64,000 bases of DNA from Emydura subglobosa (Eukaryota > Chordata > Testudines > Chelidae). Below the pieces are notes generated by a model. That model worked only from the letters and a program-made list of their open reading frames with translations, was not told where the DNA came from and did no database searches. This document shows, in pieces, positions 1 to 12,210 of this stretch (positions are counted from its first letter, which is position 1; each line of letters begins with the position of its first letter). The stretch is from NCBI GenBank assembly GCA_007922225.1, contig ML680053.1, forward strand, positions 16,313,877 through 16,377,876, given 5' to 3'. A program made the position numbers and the translations under genes.

Positions 1-472
1 AAGGCTCAGAAACCTGAGGGGAGTTTAAAAACCTTCCACAATTCCCTTGTTTATTATTTTAAATCACAGCTAAGGATTTATTGTTTAAAATACGGGACCA
101 GGTCTTCAGCTGATATAAATCAGCATAGATTCGTTGAACCCAATGGAGCTGAGCTGTTTTAGACTGGCAGAGGATCTGACCCATTATTTTTATCTTGCTA
201 GTGTCCTTTAATTTTAATTCATTTTAGAACATGAGATTTCACCTCCAATTTGTTTCCCCCTCCCCCTTTTGTTTTATTTTAAGAAATCCTCATTTCACTG
301 GACTATTACACCCTCCAAAGGTATATATGATTCATACCAACAGGTGTCTTAGCTGTAGATTTCCATTGTAACTTGAATGGTGAAATAATAGGTGCATGCC
401 TGTTCAAACTGAAAGAGGCCTTTTCTTGAACCAAGTGTTGCTAAGAGGTGTGGCTATGTCTTGTGTTGCTAG

Positions 473-598
473 GGATACCTCAGTCATTAACCACTCACGG
501 AATGGCAGCTACAGCGAGAGCTCCCTGGAGATTCGGATATGGCAGGAAGAGGAGGAGATTGTTCAAGCCAACCGGCGGTGTCAGGACATGGAATACAC
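473..598 (+). CDS. AMOTL1: AMOTL1 coding exon (first of four in window)
   Basis: Internal exon of angiomotin-like 1, a scaffold at tight junctions and actin that binds YAP/TAZ in Hippo signalling. An AG acceptor at 471-472 opens it, its first base completes a codon from the previous exon, and a gtaaag donor follows at 599. The peptide runs from DTSVINHSRNGSY through WQEEEEIVQANRRCQDMEYT, matching the end of the family coiled coil as I remember it. It is highly charged and helical. The last codon is split after two bases and completed by the first G of the next exon. Upstream exons lie left of the window, so roughly the C-terminal quarter of the protein (about 243 residues) is encoded here. 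AMOT and AMOTL2 are excluded by the final exon, which ends EVLI rather than EYLI or EILI. An upstream ATG at 456 belongs to intron sequence. Confidence 0.95.
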
Positions 599-1037
599 GT
601 AAAGGACAGCTGTTAAATACTTACTGCGGGATTTGTGCTAAAGGTCTTATCATGAGATCCATTGCATCCTAACCACTCAGACCCTTGTATAAGCCAGCAC
701 ACACATCATTTAGCCCTCCACATGCCAACAGACACATCCTAAAAAGGAGGGATTTTGCTTCAGTTTGACTTCTAGTCATTTCACTCTTCAACTATTAAAA
801 GATAAAGAGAGATTAGGTTCTGCCTCCTCCCCCCTCTGGATTTAAACCTTCTTCAAATCAAAGAGAGACCTTAAAAACAGATGGCTTCCTTACTAGAAAA
901 AGGACGTTGGCATGAGAGGCAGCTAAATGCTTGCATGATCTCAGTCAAAATTCCACTTTTTAAAACAAGACTTCCTAGTAACCAATGCTGTAATTGTGAT
1001 TTCATTGATGCCCAACCGAAAATGTGTGTATGTATCT

Positions 1038-1040
<3 letters not shown>

Positions 1041-1073
<33 letters not shown>
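1041..1073. repeat. (CT)n microsatellite
   Basis: An uninterrupted run of CT dinucleotides about 33 bases long inside an AMOTL1 intron, followed by a few degenerate units. No function is implied. Confidence 0.95.
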
Positions 1074-1076
<3 letters not shown>

Positions 1077-1174
1077 CTCTCTGAATTATATGAAATTTAC
1101 TATGGCATGTAGGGACAAACCTTCAAATCTGAACCCGTGAAGTTGACCCCATAAAAAAATGCATATGCAAATAG

Positions 1175-1640
1175 GTTGATAAATTGGAGAGGGTCCAGAG
1201 AAGAGCTACAAGAATGATTAAAGGATTAGAAAACATGCTTTACAGTGATAGACTCAAGAAGCTCAATCTAGTTAGTTTAACAAAGAGAAGGTTAAGGGGT
1301 GACTTGATCACAATTTATAAATACTTACATGGAGAATGAATATTTGATAATGGGCTCTTCAGTCTGTCAGAGAAAGGAATAACACAATCCAATGGCTGGA
1401 AGTTGAAGGTAGATAAATTCAGTTTGGAAATAAGGCATGAATTTTTAACAGTGAGGATAATTAACAATTAGAATAATTTACTAAGTGAGCCTTCATCACG
1501 GCAATTCTAAAATCAAGACTGGATGTTTTTCTGAAAGCTATACTCTAGGAATTATTTTGGGGAAGTTTTATGCCTGTGTTATACAGACAGTCAAACTAGA
1601 TGATCACAGTGGTCCCTCCTGCCATGGAATCTATGAAACC
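1175..1640 (+). mobile_element. CR1 LINE 3' segment, old copy
   Basis: Sense-strand remnant of the CR1 ORF2 C terminus and 3' end. Translated in broken frames it gives the thumb/C-terminal CR1 signature: [16 protein letters not shown], then a LFSLTKRRL-like stretch near 1270-1300, and the terminal 'tagatgatcacagtggtccctcc' type tail near 1597-1620 (longer string abbreviated here by position). It has several stops and indels, so it is an old, dead copy. It lies in the sense direction of the AMOTL1 intron. Confidence 0.8.
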
Positions 1641-1672
1641 AATAGTTGGTACAAAACCTGCACACTCAAGTA

Positions 1673-1740
1673 GAATCATAGAATATTAGAGTTGGAAGGG
1701 ACCTCAGGAGGTCATCTAGTCAAAGCAGGACTAACCTCAG
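1673..1740 (-). mobile_element. CR1 3' tail fragment (antisense)
   Basis: A short antisense CR1 end: 'aatcatagaat', then 'gttggaagggacctcagga', then 'ggtcatctagtc'. Only the last 60-70 bases of the element are present, which is the common fate of 5'-truncated CR1 copies. Confidence 0.8.
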
Positions 1741-1830
1741 CTAAATAATAGGTAATTGGATGCACAAATATGCATTTGCACATGCAGTTTTCCCATTTTG
1801 AGCATGCAAATGCAAACACATATGTGTCAT

Positions 1831-2052
1831 TAGAGCTGGTCAAAAATTTGTAATCAAAACTTTTTTGTCTTAAAAATGGCTTTTTGATTTTTCAGAAATT
1901 TTTTTGAGAAAATTTCTGTTTTCACAAATATTTTCCAGGTTTTGTTGAAAAACTAAAAAAGGAAGAAAAAAAAAAACCCACAAAATTCTGACAAAAAGTT
2001 CATTTTCTTCGTTTTTTTCAGAAAATAAAAAACATTTTTGACCACTTCTGTA
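1831..2052. repeat. AT-rich interspersed repeat with inverted ends
   Basis: The block starts tagagctggtcaaaaatt and ends ttgaccacttctgta, which is an imperfect inverted copy of the start. The inside is built of short runs such as gaaaattt, tttttcag and caaaaa. Similar blocks occur near 26.03-26.37 and 38.70-39.03 kb. This looks like a dispersed non-autonomous element whose class I cannot assign. Confidence 0.55.
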
Positions 2053-3110
2053 TTTTAATCTTACGCGCGAATGCACACACAAAGAGGACTTGAAATCAGT
2101 GGGAATTTTGCCATTGACTACTTTAGGTGATGGATCAGGATTTTATGTTGGAAGTGCAAATTAGGCATCTAATTTTGAAAATGACAGCCTTAAAGTTTCC
2201 ACCTCTCTCATATGTTTATTTAGACCATATGTGACATTTCTATTTTAAAACCCTCCCAAAAATGTCTGCTGTGTTTGGCTATATTTCATACAGCTTGATT
2301 TTCCTTAGACTGGTATTTCAATTTGTTGGTTCAAATCTTTTCAGTTTGATTCAGTCTTAAATTTCCCACCACCATTTTCCCAGAGCCTATTTGCAGATAA
2401 TTGGTTCTTTATAATCTTAAAACACTTTCAGAGGCTATAGTAGAAAGCTGTTGGTGCTTCCAGTGATGTTGGAAAACACAGATCATTAGTTATTTCCACA
2501 GCTTTCAACAGAAAGGGCCCAATCCAGCTCTGAATGGAAGCCAATGGAAGTTTATTTCATTTATTTCAGTGGCAGTTGATGTGGGCCCTCAGAGATTTTG
2601 GCAAGATCATTTTAATTATTAAAATCTTTATTCCAACCTATAAAGCCAACTCCTGAGGTCTTTACTGAGTTTTAATTAAATCAACCTTGATTCAGGCTAA
2701 ACTCCCCATGGCAATCTGCTGCAATAAAGAATTCAGGATTTAGTCCATAAGTATTATGGGGCAACGATAATTGCTCCTTTACCAATCTGAGTTGTCCCGT
2801 CAGTCCACAGCATGTTCAGGACTATTTTTCAGATTATTCTTGCTAGTTTATAGAAGTAATATCAATGGATCATCTTAACTGAAATCTATTTGTTTATGTA
2901 ATCTTACAAAAAGGCATTATTATTGGCTGAATAGCAGGGAATATTGGCCAGTTAAACTGTGCAATCACCCCCAAAGGAAAAGGTGGAAACATCATTACTT
3001 GAATCGCTTAAAACTGGAAGGGGCAAAGCAGCAGAGAATGTACTACAGTGAACACTGAAAAGGCAGCAATGGAATACCTGGGATCTAGAAGTTATTTTCC
3101 ATCTTTGTAA

Positions 3111-4885
<1,775 letters not shown>

Positions 4886-5158
4886 GGTTGCTTTTAGGGA
4901 AGGATCATCATGACCATTCATCAATCCCCTCGCTGCCTCCCCCACTTCCCTCTTTGTCCTGTGCATCCCCCTCATTGCCACTGAGTGCCTGCCATGCTAA
5001 AACAGGCAGCAAAGACAGCAGCACTCAGACTGACAAAAGCTCTGAGCTTTTCTGGCCAAACACTGCCTCTTTCCCAGGCAGGGGAAGGCTAAGCACCACC
5101 TCTTCTAACAGTCCTGCCCTGAGACGCACAGGAGCCAAGGGCACTAGAGATAAACTGG
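4886..5158 (+). CDS. AMOTL1: AMOTL1 coding exon
   Basis: Third AMOTL1 exon in the window, between a tttttag acceptor (ends 4885) and a gtaagt donor (5159). It reads LLLGKDHHDH, then a proline/serine-rich low-complexity stretch, then the well conserved block HAKTGSKDSSTQTDKS, then ELFWPN and a Ser/Thr/Arg-rich region ending KGTRDKL. The low-complexity part differs most from the mammalian protein I remember, while the KTGSKDSSTQTDKS block is almost unchanged. This is an intrinsically disordered tail between the coiled coil and the PDZ motif. The final codon is split 1+2 with the next exon. Both splice sites are strong. Confidence 0.96.
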
Positions 5159-7264
5159 GTAAGTGATTCCAACCTTCATGATACAATCAGTACATAGATA
5201 TTATGTTGACTCGTGCTATATAGGTGCCTGAAACACATATAATTATAGATAGACAGCTAGATAGATATATGTACTTCTAAGATGGATGGATAAACTGGTA
5301 TTGGTTATTATCTCAAGACAATCAAAAGCATTCTTTAAGTCAAATTTAAGAGAGAAATGTGTGTAAAACTACCTGTTTGGGCCTTACAACGTTTCCTATG
5401 CAGAACTTAGATTCTTTTTTACCGGTTTTCATTAAGTTCCATTAATTTGCAGAAGGGGGAAATTTCAGCATATACAGTGTAAAAAGTAACACTCCATCCT
5501 GGAGCAGATCACAGTCTCATATCTTAAAAACATTCCACATTTGTTCCCACATTCAGACAAATTTTTTTTTGGAGAATTTTCTAAGTTTAAACTATTTTGG
5601 GGGGGAAGAAACCATTTGCTTCATATTTTTACAAATACTGGTGGAAAAAGTGAGCCGAAAACACAAAATGGCATACTTTTGTGTGAAACTAGGGAAGCTA
5701 GATTTAGAAATTCTTTTTGACAGATGAGTCTGTTTCCATACAACCTTAGTTAGATGAGACATTTATTTTAAAGATATTATTTTTAAAAAGACTGTTTCCT
5801 GCACAATCTTTTATTCCCCATGAGAACAAATCCATTGCAATTAATTGAAAGAGGTTCTGTAAATTAATTTAAACCCTAAATTTAGGCTTCATGAAGGGAA
5901 ATAAGATGGGGTGTAGAGTTGTTTTCAGTCCTTAGATACTCTTGTGATGGGGTGCAATAGACAGATAGATTAAAACACATAGATTACAAAAGTATATTGG
6001 ACTAATTTTTCAAAATGTTATATGGGTAGAACTGTTTTCACAGATAAAAAGAAAGAATAAAAACAGCTTTAAAATATGTAGGGATTCTGCACTCAGTTAT
6101 ATCACTATAAATCCAGAGTAGCTGCACTGAAGTTAATAGACTTATTCTGGGTTTACACTGGCCCATAACCTTCCCCTTGCAATGGTAAACCCTACAGAAT
6201 ACTGACATTTTCCAATTTTCAATTTTTCAGTGGAAGTTTGGATTTTGATATCCAACCTGAGACACCTTAAAGTGGCCAGAGCTAAGCAGCCATCTTCTAA
6301 AAATCAGGCCTCTACAAGTAGTCTGCTATTGGGAAACCAAAAACCACAGCCCCCAAAATCACTAGTCTCTTGAAAATTTTGGCCAGTATGTTTTCCAGAA
6401 TTCAGATCTGGGGGTTAGTTCAAGCCCCTTTTCAATTAACAATAAATTAAACTTTTAAACTTCTTTGTGCTTTAATGATCTGAAAGATTTTTTCTGCTTC
6501 AAGAATTTGAGGATTCTTATGGTGATGAGGGCACTTTCAATACCTAGAAAGGCATTTATTGTGTTTCTTAGCAACACAGGTGAGGAAACATTGTTAAATG
6601 TTAATGAGTTCCAGAGGGGTAGCCGCATTAGTCTGTTTTCAGCAAAATAACGAGAGTTCTGTGGCACCTTAAAGACTAACACATTTATTTGGGCATAAGC
6701 TTTCATGGGCAGAAACCCACTTTGCATCTGATGAAGTGGGTTTCTGTTCATGAGAGCTTACGCCCAAATAAATGTATTAGTCTCTAAGGTGCCACAGAAC
6801 TCTTGTTGTATTGTTAAATGTCATTTTTATCTTTATCATGTCCCTTTAATTCACATTGTACCCAATCCTACATTCTTTGCACACTAATTCACCTACTAAC
6901 GTCAGTGGGATTTCTTTGGTACACAGGGAATTCAGGGTCAGGTTCTACTATGAAATACATGCAAGCCCTTCTTGATGCAAATCCAGTTTGCCACAGAGAA
7001 ACTCAGATGTTGCAAGTGGAAGGGATTATATTTTCAAATTGTAAAACTGTAACATAAAAACAAGAATTCACAAGTGACTGAGGAGTCGTTCCACTCTGGC
7101 ATGTGCAAAGGAGCTCTCTCTGTCACTCTTGCAGGGATGAATTTGGCCTTAAATGTTTTGAAAGTATAGTTAGTGATTTCCCCTCCCCCCAAAAAATTTT
7201 GCATTAGTTTTAGAGAAGTTTCTGATGAATTTGAGAATCATGTGCTCTTTCCTCACTATCACAG
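5159..7264 (+). other. AMOTL1 last intron
   Basis: Intron from gtaagt to ctatcacag. It contains the PLE palindrome at 6611-6810. A short dispersed 'tttacactgg' type motif lies near 6085-6180. The block 6230-6380 resembles 34320-34490. No other gene is seen. Confidence 0.85.
6611..6810. mobile_element. Penelope-like element 3' tail as an inverted palindrome
   Basis: Two copies of one tail sit head to head around about 6725. The left arm is antisense, starting ccagaggggtagccgcatta, and the right arm runs sense through gccacagaactcttgttgta. Both contain 'aaagcttatgcc'-type and 'ggtgccacagaactc' segments. The same tail follows the GIY-YIG reading frame at 50.64-50.77 kb, which ties it to a Penelope-like retroelement. 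Head-to-head copies are a known PLE arrangement. Confidence 0.75.
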
Positions 7265-7371
7265 AGAACTCCCCCAGCCACGGGAAGCTGCCTGATAACA
7301 AAGGCCGAGTAAGCAGTTTGGTCCAGAAGCCTGAATTTCCTGATGCCGACATGATGGAAGTCCTCATCTGA
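7265..7371 (+). CDS. AMOTL1: AMOTL1 terminal coding exon with PDZ-binding tail
   Basis: Last coding exon. The acceptor ctatcacag ends at 7264, and AG completes a Glu codon begun in the previous exon. It then reads NSPSHGKLPDNKGRVSSLVQ and KPEFPDADMMEVLI before TGA (7369-7371). The last four residues EVLI form the class II-like PDZ ligand of AMOTL1; the paralogues end differently. In the angiomotin family this tail binds PDZ scaffolds at the apical junction. The stop lies about 120 bases upstream of an inserted CR1 element, so the retrotransposon lies in the 3' UTR and does not touch the coding part. Confidence 0.97.
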
Positions 7372-7489
7372 GGAAAGGATGACCTTCCTTAGGATTTTGT
7401 GCAGATACATTCAAGTCCATTGGCCATTGTTGTGCAAATCTTAAAACTTAATAGTACTTAACTTAATATAAAAGTTTGAAGAAAGTCTG

Positions 7490-9192
7490 AGAAAGATTGA
7501 GGCTGGAAGGAGATGCCTCTGTCTTCACAGACAAGATCAGCTCCCAGACTGCTGTACTGGGTGGCACAGAATGGGAAGGAGGCAAACATCCCACAGTGCT
7601 GAAGGAACGGGTCCAAGACTATTTAGAAGGATTGGACATTCACAAGTCCATGGGGCCGGATGCAATGCACCCGAGGGTGCTGAGGGAGTTGGCTGAGGTG
7701 ATTTCAGAGCCATTGGCTATTATCTTTGAAAGCTCGTGGCAACAGGGGGAGGTCCCTGAGGACTGGAAAAAAGCAAATATAGTGCCCATCTTCAAAAAAG
7801 GGAGGAAAGAGGATCCAGGGAACTACAGACCGGTCAGCCTCACCTCAATCCCTGGAAAAATCATGGAGCAGGTCCTTAAGGAATCCATTTTAAGGCACTT
7901 GGAGGAGAGGAAGGTGATCAGGAACAGTCAACACGGATTCACCAAGGGAAAGTCATGCCTGACCAACCTGATTGCTTTCTATGATGAGGTGACTGGCTCT
8001 GTGGATGTAGGGAAGGCGGTGGATGTGATATACCTTGACTTTAGCAAAGCTTTTGATACTGTCTCGCACAGTATTCTTATCAGCAAGTTAAAGAAGTATG
8101 GGTTGGATGAATGGACTATAAAATGGATAGAGAACTGGCTAGAGCATAGGGCTCAACGTGTAGTGATCAATGGCTCCATGTCTAGCTGGCAACCGGTCAC
8201 AAGTGGAGTTCCCCAGGGGTCTGTCCTGGGGCCGGTTTTGTTCAACATCTTCATTAATGATCTGGAGGATGGGGTAGATTGCACCCTCAGCAAGTTTGCG
8301 GATGACACTAAGCTGGGGGGAGTGGTAGATACCCTGGAGGGTAGGGATAGGATACAGAGTGACCTAAACAAACTGGAGGATTGGGCCAAAAGAAATCTAA
8401 TGAGGTTCAACAAGGACAAGTGCAGAGTCCTCCACTTAGGAAGGAAGAATCCCATGCACAGCTATAGACTGGGGACTGACGAGCTGGGCAGCAGCTCTGC
8501 AGAAAAGGACCTGGGGGTAACGGTGGATAAAAAGCTGGATATGAGTCAGCAGTGTGCCCTGGTTGTCAAGAAGGCTAATGGAATATTGGGCTGCATTAGG
8601 AGGGGCATTGCCAGCAGGTCACGGGAAGTGATTATTCCCCTCTATTCGGCATTGGTGAGGCCGCATTTAGAATACTGTGTCCAGTTTTGGGCCCCCCACT
8701 ACAAAAAAGATGTGGACAATTTGGAGAGAGTGCAGCGGAGGGCAACCAAAATGATTAGGGGACTGGAGCACAGGACTTATGAGGAGAGGCTGAGGGAACT
8801 GGGCTTGTTTAGTCTGCAAAAGAGAAGAGTGAGGGGGGATTTGATAGCCGCCTTTAACTACCTGAAAGGGGGTTCCAGGGAGGATGGGGCTAGGCTGTTC
8901 TCGGTGGTGGCAGATGACAGAACAAGGAGCAACGGTCTCAAGTTGCAGGGCAGGAGGTCTAGGTTGGACATTAGGAAAAAGTTTTTTACTAGGAGGGTGG
9001 TGAAGCACTGGAATGGGTTACCTAGGGAGGTGGTGGAATCTCCATCCTTACAGGTTTTTAAGCTGAGGCTTGACAAAGCCCTGGTTGGGATGATATAGCT
9101 GAGGTTAGTCCTGCTTTGAGCAGGGGGTTGGACTAGATGACCTCCTGAGGTCCCTTCCAACTCTATGATTCTATGATTCTATGATTCTATGA
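7490..9192 (+). mobile_element. CR1 LINE, 5'-truncated, young copy
   Basis: A sense CR1 retrotransposon that starts abruptly within ORF2. It runs through an unbroken reverse transcriptase frame and a short 3' UTR with gatgacctcctgaggtccc. It ends in the diagnostic octamer repeat (ATTCTATG)n at 9164-9192. The open frame and clean octamers mark it as the youngest CR1 in the window. I see no clear target duplication, as is usual for CR1. It sits in the AMOTL1 3' UTR in the same orientation. Confidence 0.93.
7497..9098 (+). CDS. CR1 ORF2 reverse transcriptase, 5'-truncated but open
   Basis: 533 codons with no stop or frameshift. It encodes the non-LTR reverse transcriptase and C-terminal part of CR1 ORF2; the N-terminal endonuclease is missing. 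Visible motifs in order are [11 protein letters not shown] and NYRPVSLTS (fingers), [29 protein letters not shown] (first catalytic Asp), [11 protein letters not shown] near residue 236, FADDTKL near 267-273 (catalytic Asp pair), [13 protein letters not shown], and the CR1 C terminus ending [13 protein letters not shown]. Family ORF2 is usually 900-1000 residues, so about half is present. The frame has no true initiator: an ATG at 7497 is simply the first in frame. The protein could not prime retrotransposition alone without the endonuclease. Confidence 0.9.
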   Translation: MRLEGDASVFTDKISSQTAVLGGTEWEGGKHPTVLKERVQDYLEGLDIHKSMGPDAMHPRVLRELAEVISEPLAIIFESSWQQGEVPEDWKKANIVPIFKKGRKEDPGNYRPVSLTSIPGKIMEQVLKESILRHLEERKVIRNSQHGFTKGKSCLTNLIAFYDEVTGSVDVGKAVDVIYLDFSKAFDTVSHSILISKLKKYGLDEWTIKWIENWLEHRAQRVVINGSMSSWQPVTSGVPQGSVLGPVLFNIFINDLEDGVDCTLSKFADDTKLGGVVDTLEGRDRIQSDLNKLEDWAKRNLMRFNKDKCRVLHLGRKNPMHSYRLGTDELGSSSAEKDLGVTVDKKLDMSQQCALVVKKANGILGCIRRGIASRSREVIIPLYSALVRPHLEYCVQFWAPHYKKDVDNLERVQRRATKMIRGLEHRTYEERLRELGLFSLQKRRVRGDLIAAFNYLKGGSREDGARLFSVVADDRTRSNGLKLQGRRSRLDIRKKFFTRRVVKHWNGLPREVVESPSLQVFKLRLDKALVGMI

Positions 9193-11214
9193 ATAAGACT
9201 TTGAATGAGAAGGAAAAGAAAGAGATGCAAACATGAAATGAAGGATGCTGAAGGTAGACAGGAATTGCTGCAGTATTCTAACAAAAGGTGGTAAAGAAAC
9301 ATGGATTCACAAAGAGATGGTAAAGGAAATAGGACCTGTATTTTCTATTGTAGAGAAAAGGTATCTTTTACCATTTACAGTGGATACATTCACAGTGTTC
9401 TATAATGCTGTTCTATTTTACTCTCTAGCTACAACCAAGACAGAGGATAAAATCCTGGCTCTGTTGAAGTCAGTGGGAGTTTGTGAATTGTCCAGGAGAA
9501 GTTTACAATTTTCTCAAATGTAGTCATTATTCAAAATTGTTCTCCAGATACTTTTAGTGAAAAATTCTTGGTCTGCAAAGCAGTTTGTTGTGAGTACTTG
9601 TTTCAAGCCGTGTAGGTTTCTTTTGATGGGATGTATGGGGCTCTCCGGATTGGATGAGTGCTACTCTTGGGATCAGGTTTCCAAAACAAACACTCACATT
9701 TTGCAAATTCAAACTTCGCTCAAAATTCACTATTGTCCTGAACAAATGTTGGCTAGAATTTGCATAGAAGGTGTGTGTAAAAGGGGCATCAAAGCAATTT
9801 CTTTTACAAGTTTGGTAACTATTCAAGGGGAAATGTTGAGAGTTTTCCCTCAGCTCTAATACATAAAACACACATGCAAATGCTGTTTAAGCAGCAAATC
9901 GTACAGACATTCAAGTGCTAAAAGTTTTTTCTCATGACGGTTTGGAGACAACAGGCATTCAGGATGTTCAGCACCTCACAGGGAACAACATGGTGCCACC
10001 GTCGAAGGATTTTCTGGCTTGTTAAAATAATACTACAGTATTCTGCAGTATCTGTCCAGACTGTTTCAGCACTGTCAGTGGGGCAAATTCTACCCTGCAG
10101 GTGTGACAGAGGGTGAATTTGAGCATGTAATGGAAGTTAGAGTTTCAGGCCAGGGTTACTGCAGTGTTTGGGGCCAATTACTGTAGAGATTTGAAAGGAA
10201 TGCGGAGTTCATTGACTGATTTCAGCCTAGTTAATCCATGTTTACTGCTTGCAATTGAGATCAGAATCTGGCCTCTGGGTGTGTATTAAATAACAATAAA
10301 TTAATCAGTACACTTGGGATCAGAAATAATAAATGTCCTCTCATTTAACAATGGATTTCCCTGCCATGTAGAGACCCACTGCACAGGGCACTGGAGGAGT
10401 TAATTCTCACAACTGCATAGCATGGTTCAATGTGTTGATAAGATTTCTACAGCACTTCATAGCTGCCTGTCTGGGATGTTTATGTTTATTTTAAAAGACA
10501 GCCTGGTTGTGTAAATGAGAAAGGATATTTCTGAAAATGCACGGAAACTCCTTATCTTAAAGGGACCAATACAGCAGCCCTTATATAAGTAGCCATTCCT
10601 CATACGAGTTGAGGTTAGAGGACTGGGCTCGAAATTTAATTATGACACAAACGCAGATGTGTTAGAGGTGGAAGCTTTAACATTTCTAAATTCACTAGGT
10701 TAGGGTCCCCGAGGGATATTTGGGTGGTGAGTTTGTATATTTACACGTGCATAACGATTACTGGGCATTGCCTGTCTAATTTATCATTCCTTAGAAGTGA
10801 CATTCACCCCCATGCAGAGGTGCCATTACAAGACCTATGCCCCACTTAAACCCTCCTAATAAGGCTTAAATGGGACTAAATTTGTACATGTTCCATGGAA
10901 CGAGATTCTCGTGCTGGCTCTCCGCACAGGGGTGAATTTCATCCTACGTGATTCATCCAGAATTTGGTCAAATCAACACAAGTTTTCATGGAACAAAACG
11001 ATGTATGCAAAGTTCCTCGACAAGGGCTATTGGTGCTGGAATTTACCTTTTTATCAGTTTGATTGTGAGGCTGGAGATTTTTTTTCCCACTCAAACACAG
11101 CTGGAGATTTTTTTGTTCCAATTAAAAAATAAATCACATCTGGGCAGAGCCCAAACTTTGAAAATGTCTCCCCAGAGATCAGAAAGCAAAGGTACGGAGG
11201 CAGTGTAGTCTAAT
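9193..11214 (+). other. Repeat-poor stretch, probable 3' UTR
   Basis: No gene, no clear transposon and no long complex frame seen. Open frames here are short and lack splice context. The region is AT-rich and fits the downstream part of the AMOTL1 3' UTR. Confidence 0.4.
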
Positions 11215-11515
11215 AAACTAGCGTAGAACTCAGAACCTAGAAACTTCCAGTGCTCCACTATTGTCTCGCTGTGTGTTTGGGCAAGTCAGTTAATCTCTCT
11301 GGGCCTGATTCATCGCTATATTACTCCAGTATTACATCAGCATAACTTCATTGATCTCCGTGGAGTGTCATTGACCTAAGATGAGAGGAGCGCAGTATAG
11401 CATTGGGCCTTGTGTGTCTGAGTGCCTCCAGCTGTAAAATGGGGCTAAGAATGCTTTCCTTCCTGTCAGGGGTATTGTGAAGGTTGGTGCTCGTGAGTGC
11501 TTTGATGAGGTAAAT
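11215..11515 (+). mobile_element. MIR/CORE-like SINE, interrupted
   Basis: The left piece (11215-11302) has the core motif 'gtgtttgggcaagtcagtta' and 'tctctctgggcct'. The right piece (11423-11515) has 'ctgtaaaatggggctaag' followed by 'gggtattgtgaagg'. These are successive parts of a MIR-type SINE. The 120-base insert between them carries the dispersed 'ctgattcat...ttactccag' motif that recurs elsewhere in the window. Confidence 0.65.
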
Positions 11516-11615
11516 CTTTGGGTTCGCTTATCCACTGAAGGTAGGAATAATACGGCCTTGAGATGGGGCAAGGGGGATTTTGGAGGAAGCCACACTGGTG
11601 GTCAAAGATTCAAAG

Positions 11616-12206
11616 TGTGGCAAGGCACCTCCTCCACCTCACTGGGCTCAGCACTTCCCCCTCTGGCAGTGGAGGGGGTCGGGAGTAAATCAGCCCCACT
11701 CCGGGTGGTCTTTATTTTCCCATTTGGGGTTTGTTCGTTAATATTTTCTAGGTAGGCCTAGGGGCAGGCCCAGTGAACGCTCCTCCACCAAACAAACAGA
11801 AACAATTCCACAACACCAAGGGGAATACCTTTTCCTACCCCTTTTTTTTGGCGGGGGGAGGGAAGGAGTAAGGTGACTTTGTAATTGGCCCTGAGGTGCC
11901 AGTTCATCCCCTAAACAGGCAGGCGGTTAAGTAGCTTCCTCTGTAGGATGATGAGCAGCCTCCCACCATAGAGGGAGCCTTTGTCCCTGCTGCCTTTAGC
12001 CCTGCAGCAGCTTGTCTCTCCCCCTCCTCATGCACCAGAGGAGGGTTTTTAAAGTTCTCAGGCAGCCCTTAACTGGACTCAGGTGTCCCTAGTGGACCTG
12101 AGGTAGCCCTTTTCCATCTTACAGGGGAAAGGGCCTTTATCAGTCTAGTGCTCATCTACCTGCCTTCTACCACTCTCTTCCAGCGGTCCAGCCTCACTTT
12201 GTCACA
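11616..12206. mobile_element. Solo LTR with 4-bp target duplication
   Basis: A 591-bp block starts TGTGGCAAGG and ends CTTTGTCACA. The ends are TG..CA and form a short imperfect inverted repeat (TGTGGCAA against TGTGACAA). It is flanked on both sides by aaag (11612-11615 and 12207-12210), as expected for a target-site duplication. The block is GC-richer than its surroundings. No coding region lies beside it, so this is a solo LTR left by recombination. The retroelement class (endogenous retrovirus or Gypsy-like) is not determined. Confidence 0.65.
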
Positions 12207-12210
12207 AAAG

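Noticed and set aside
1870..2082. 70-codon minus-strand frame rich in Phe, Lys and Asn
   Set aside because: It lies in the AT-rich interspersed repeat; the composition simply reflects A/T runs.
8153..8455. Antisense frames across the CR1 reverse transcriptase (also 8667-9160)
   Set aside because: They are shadows of the real sense frame.
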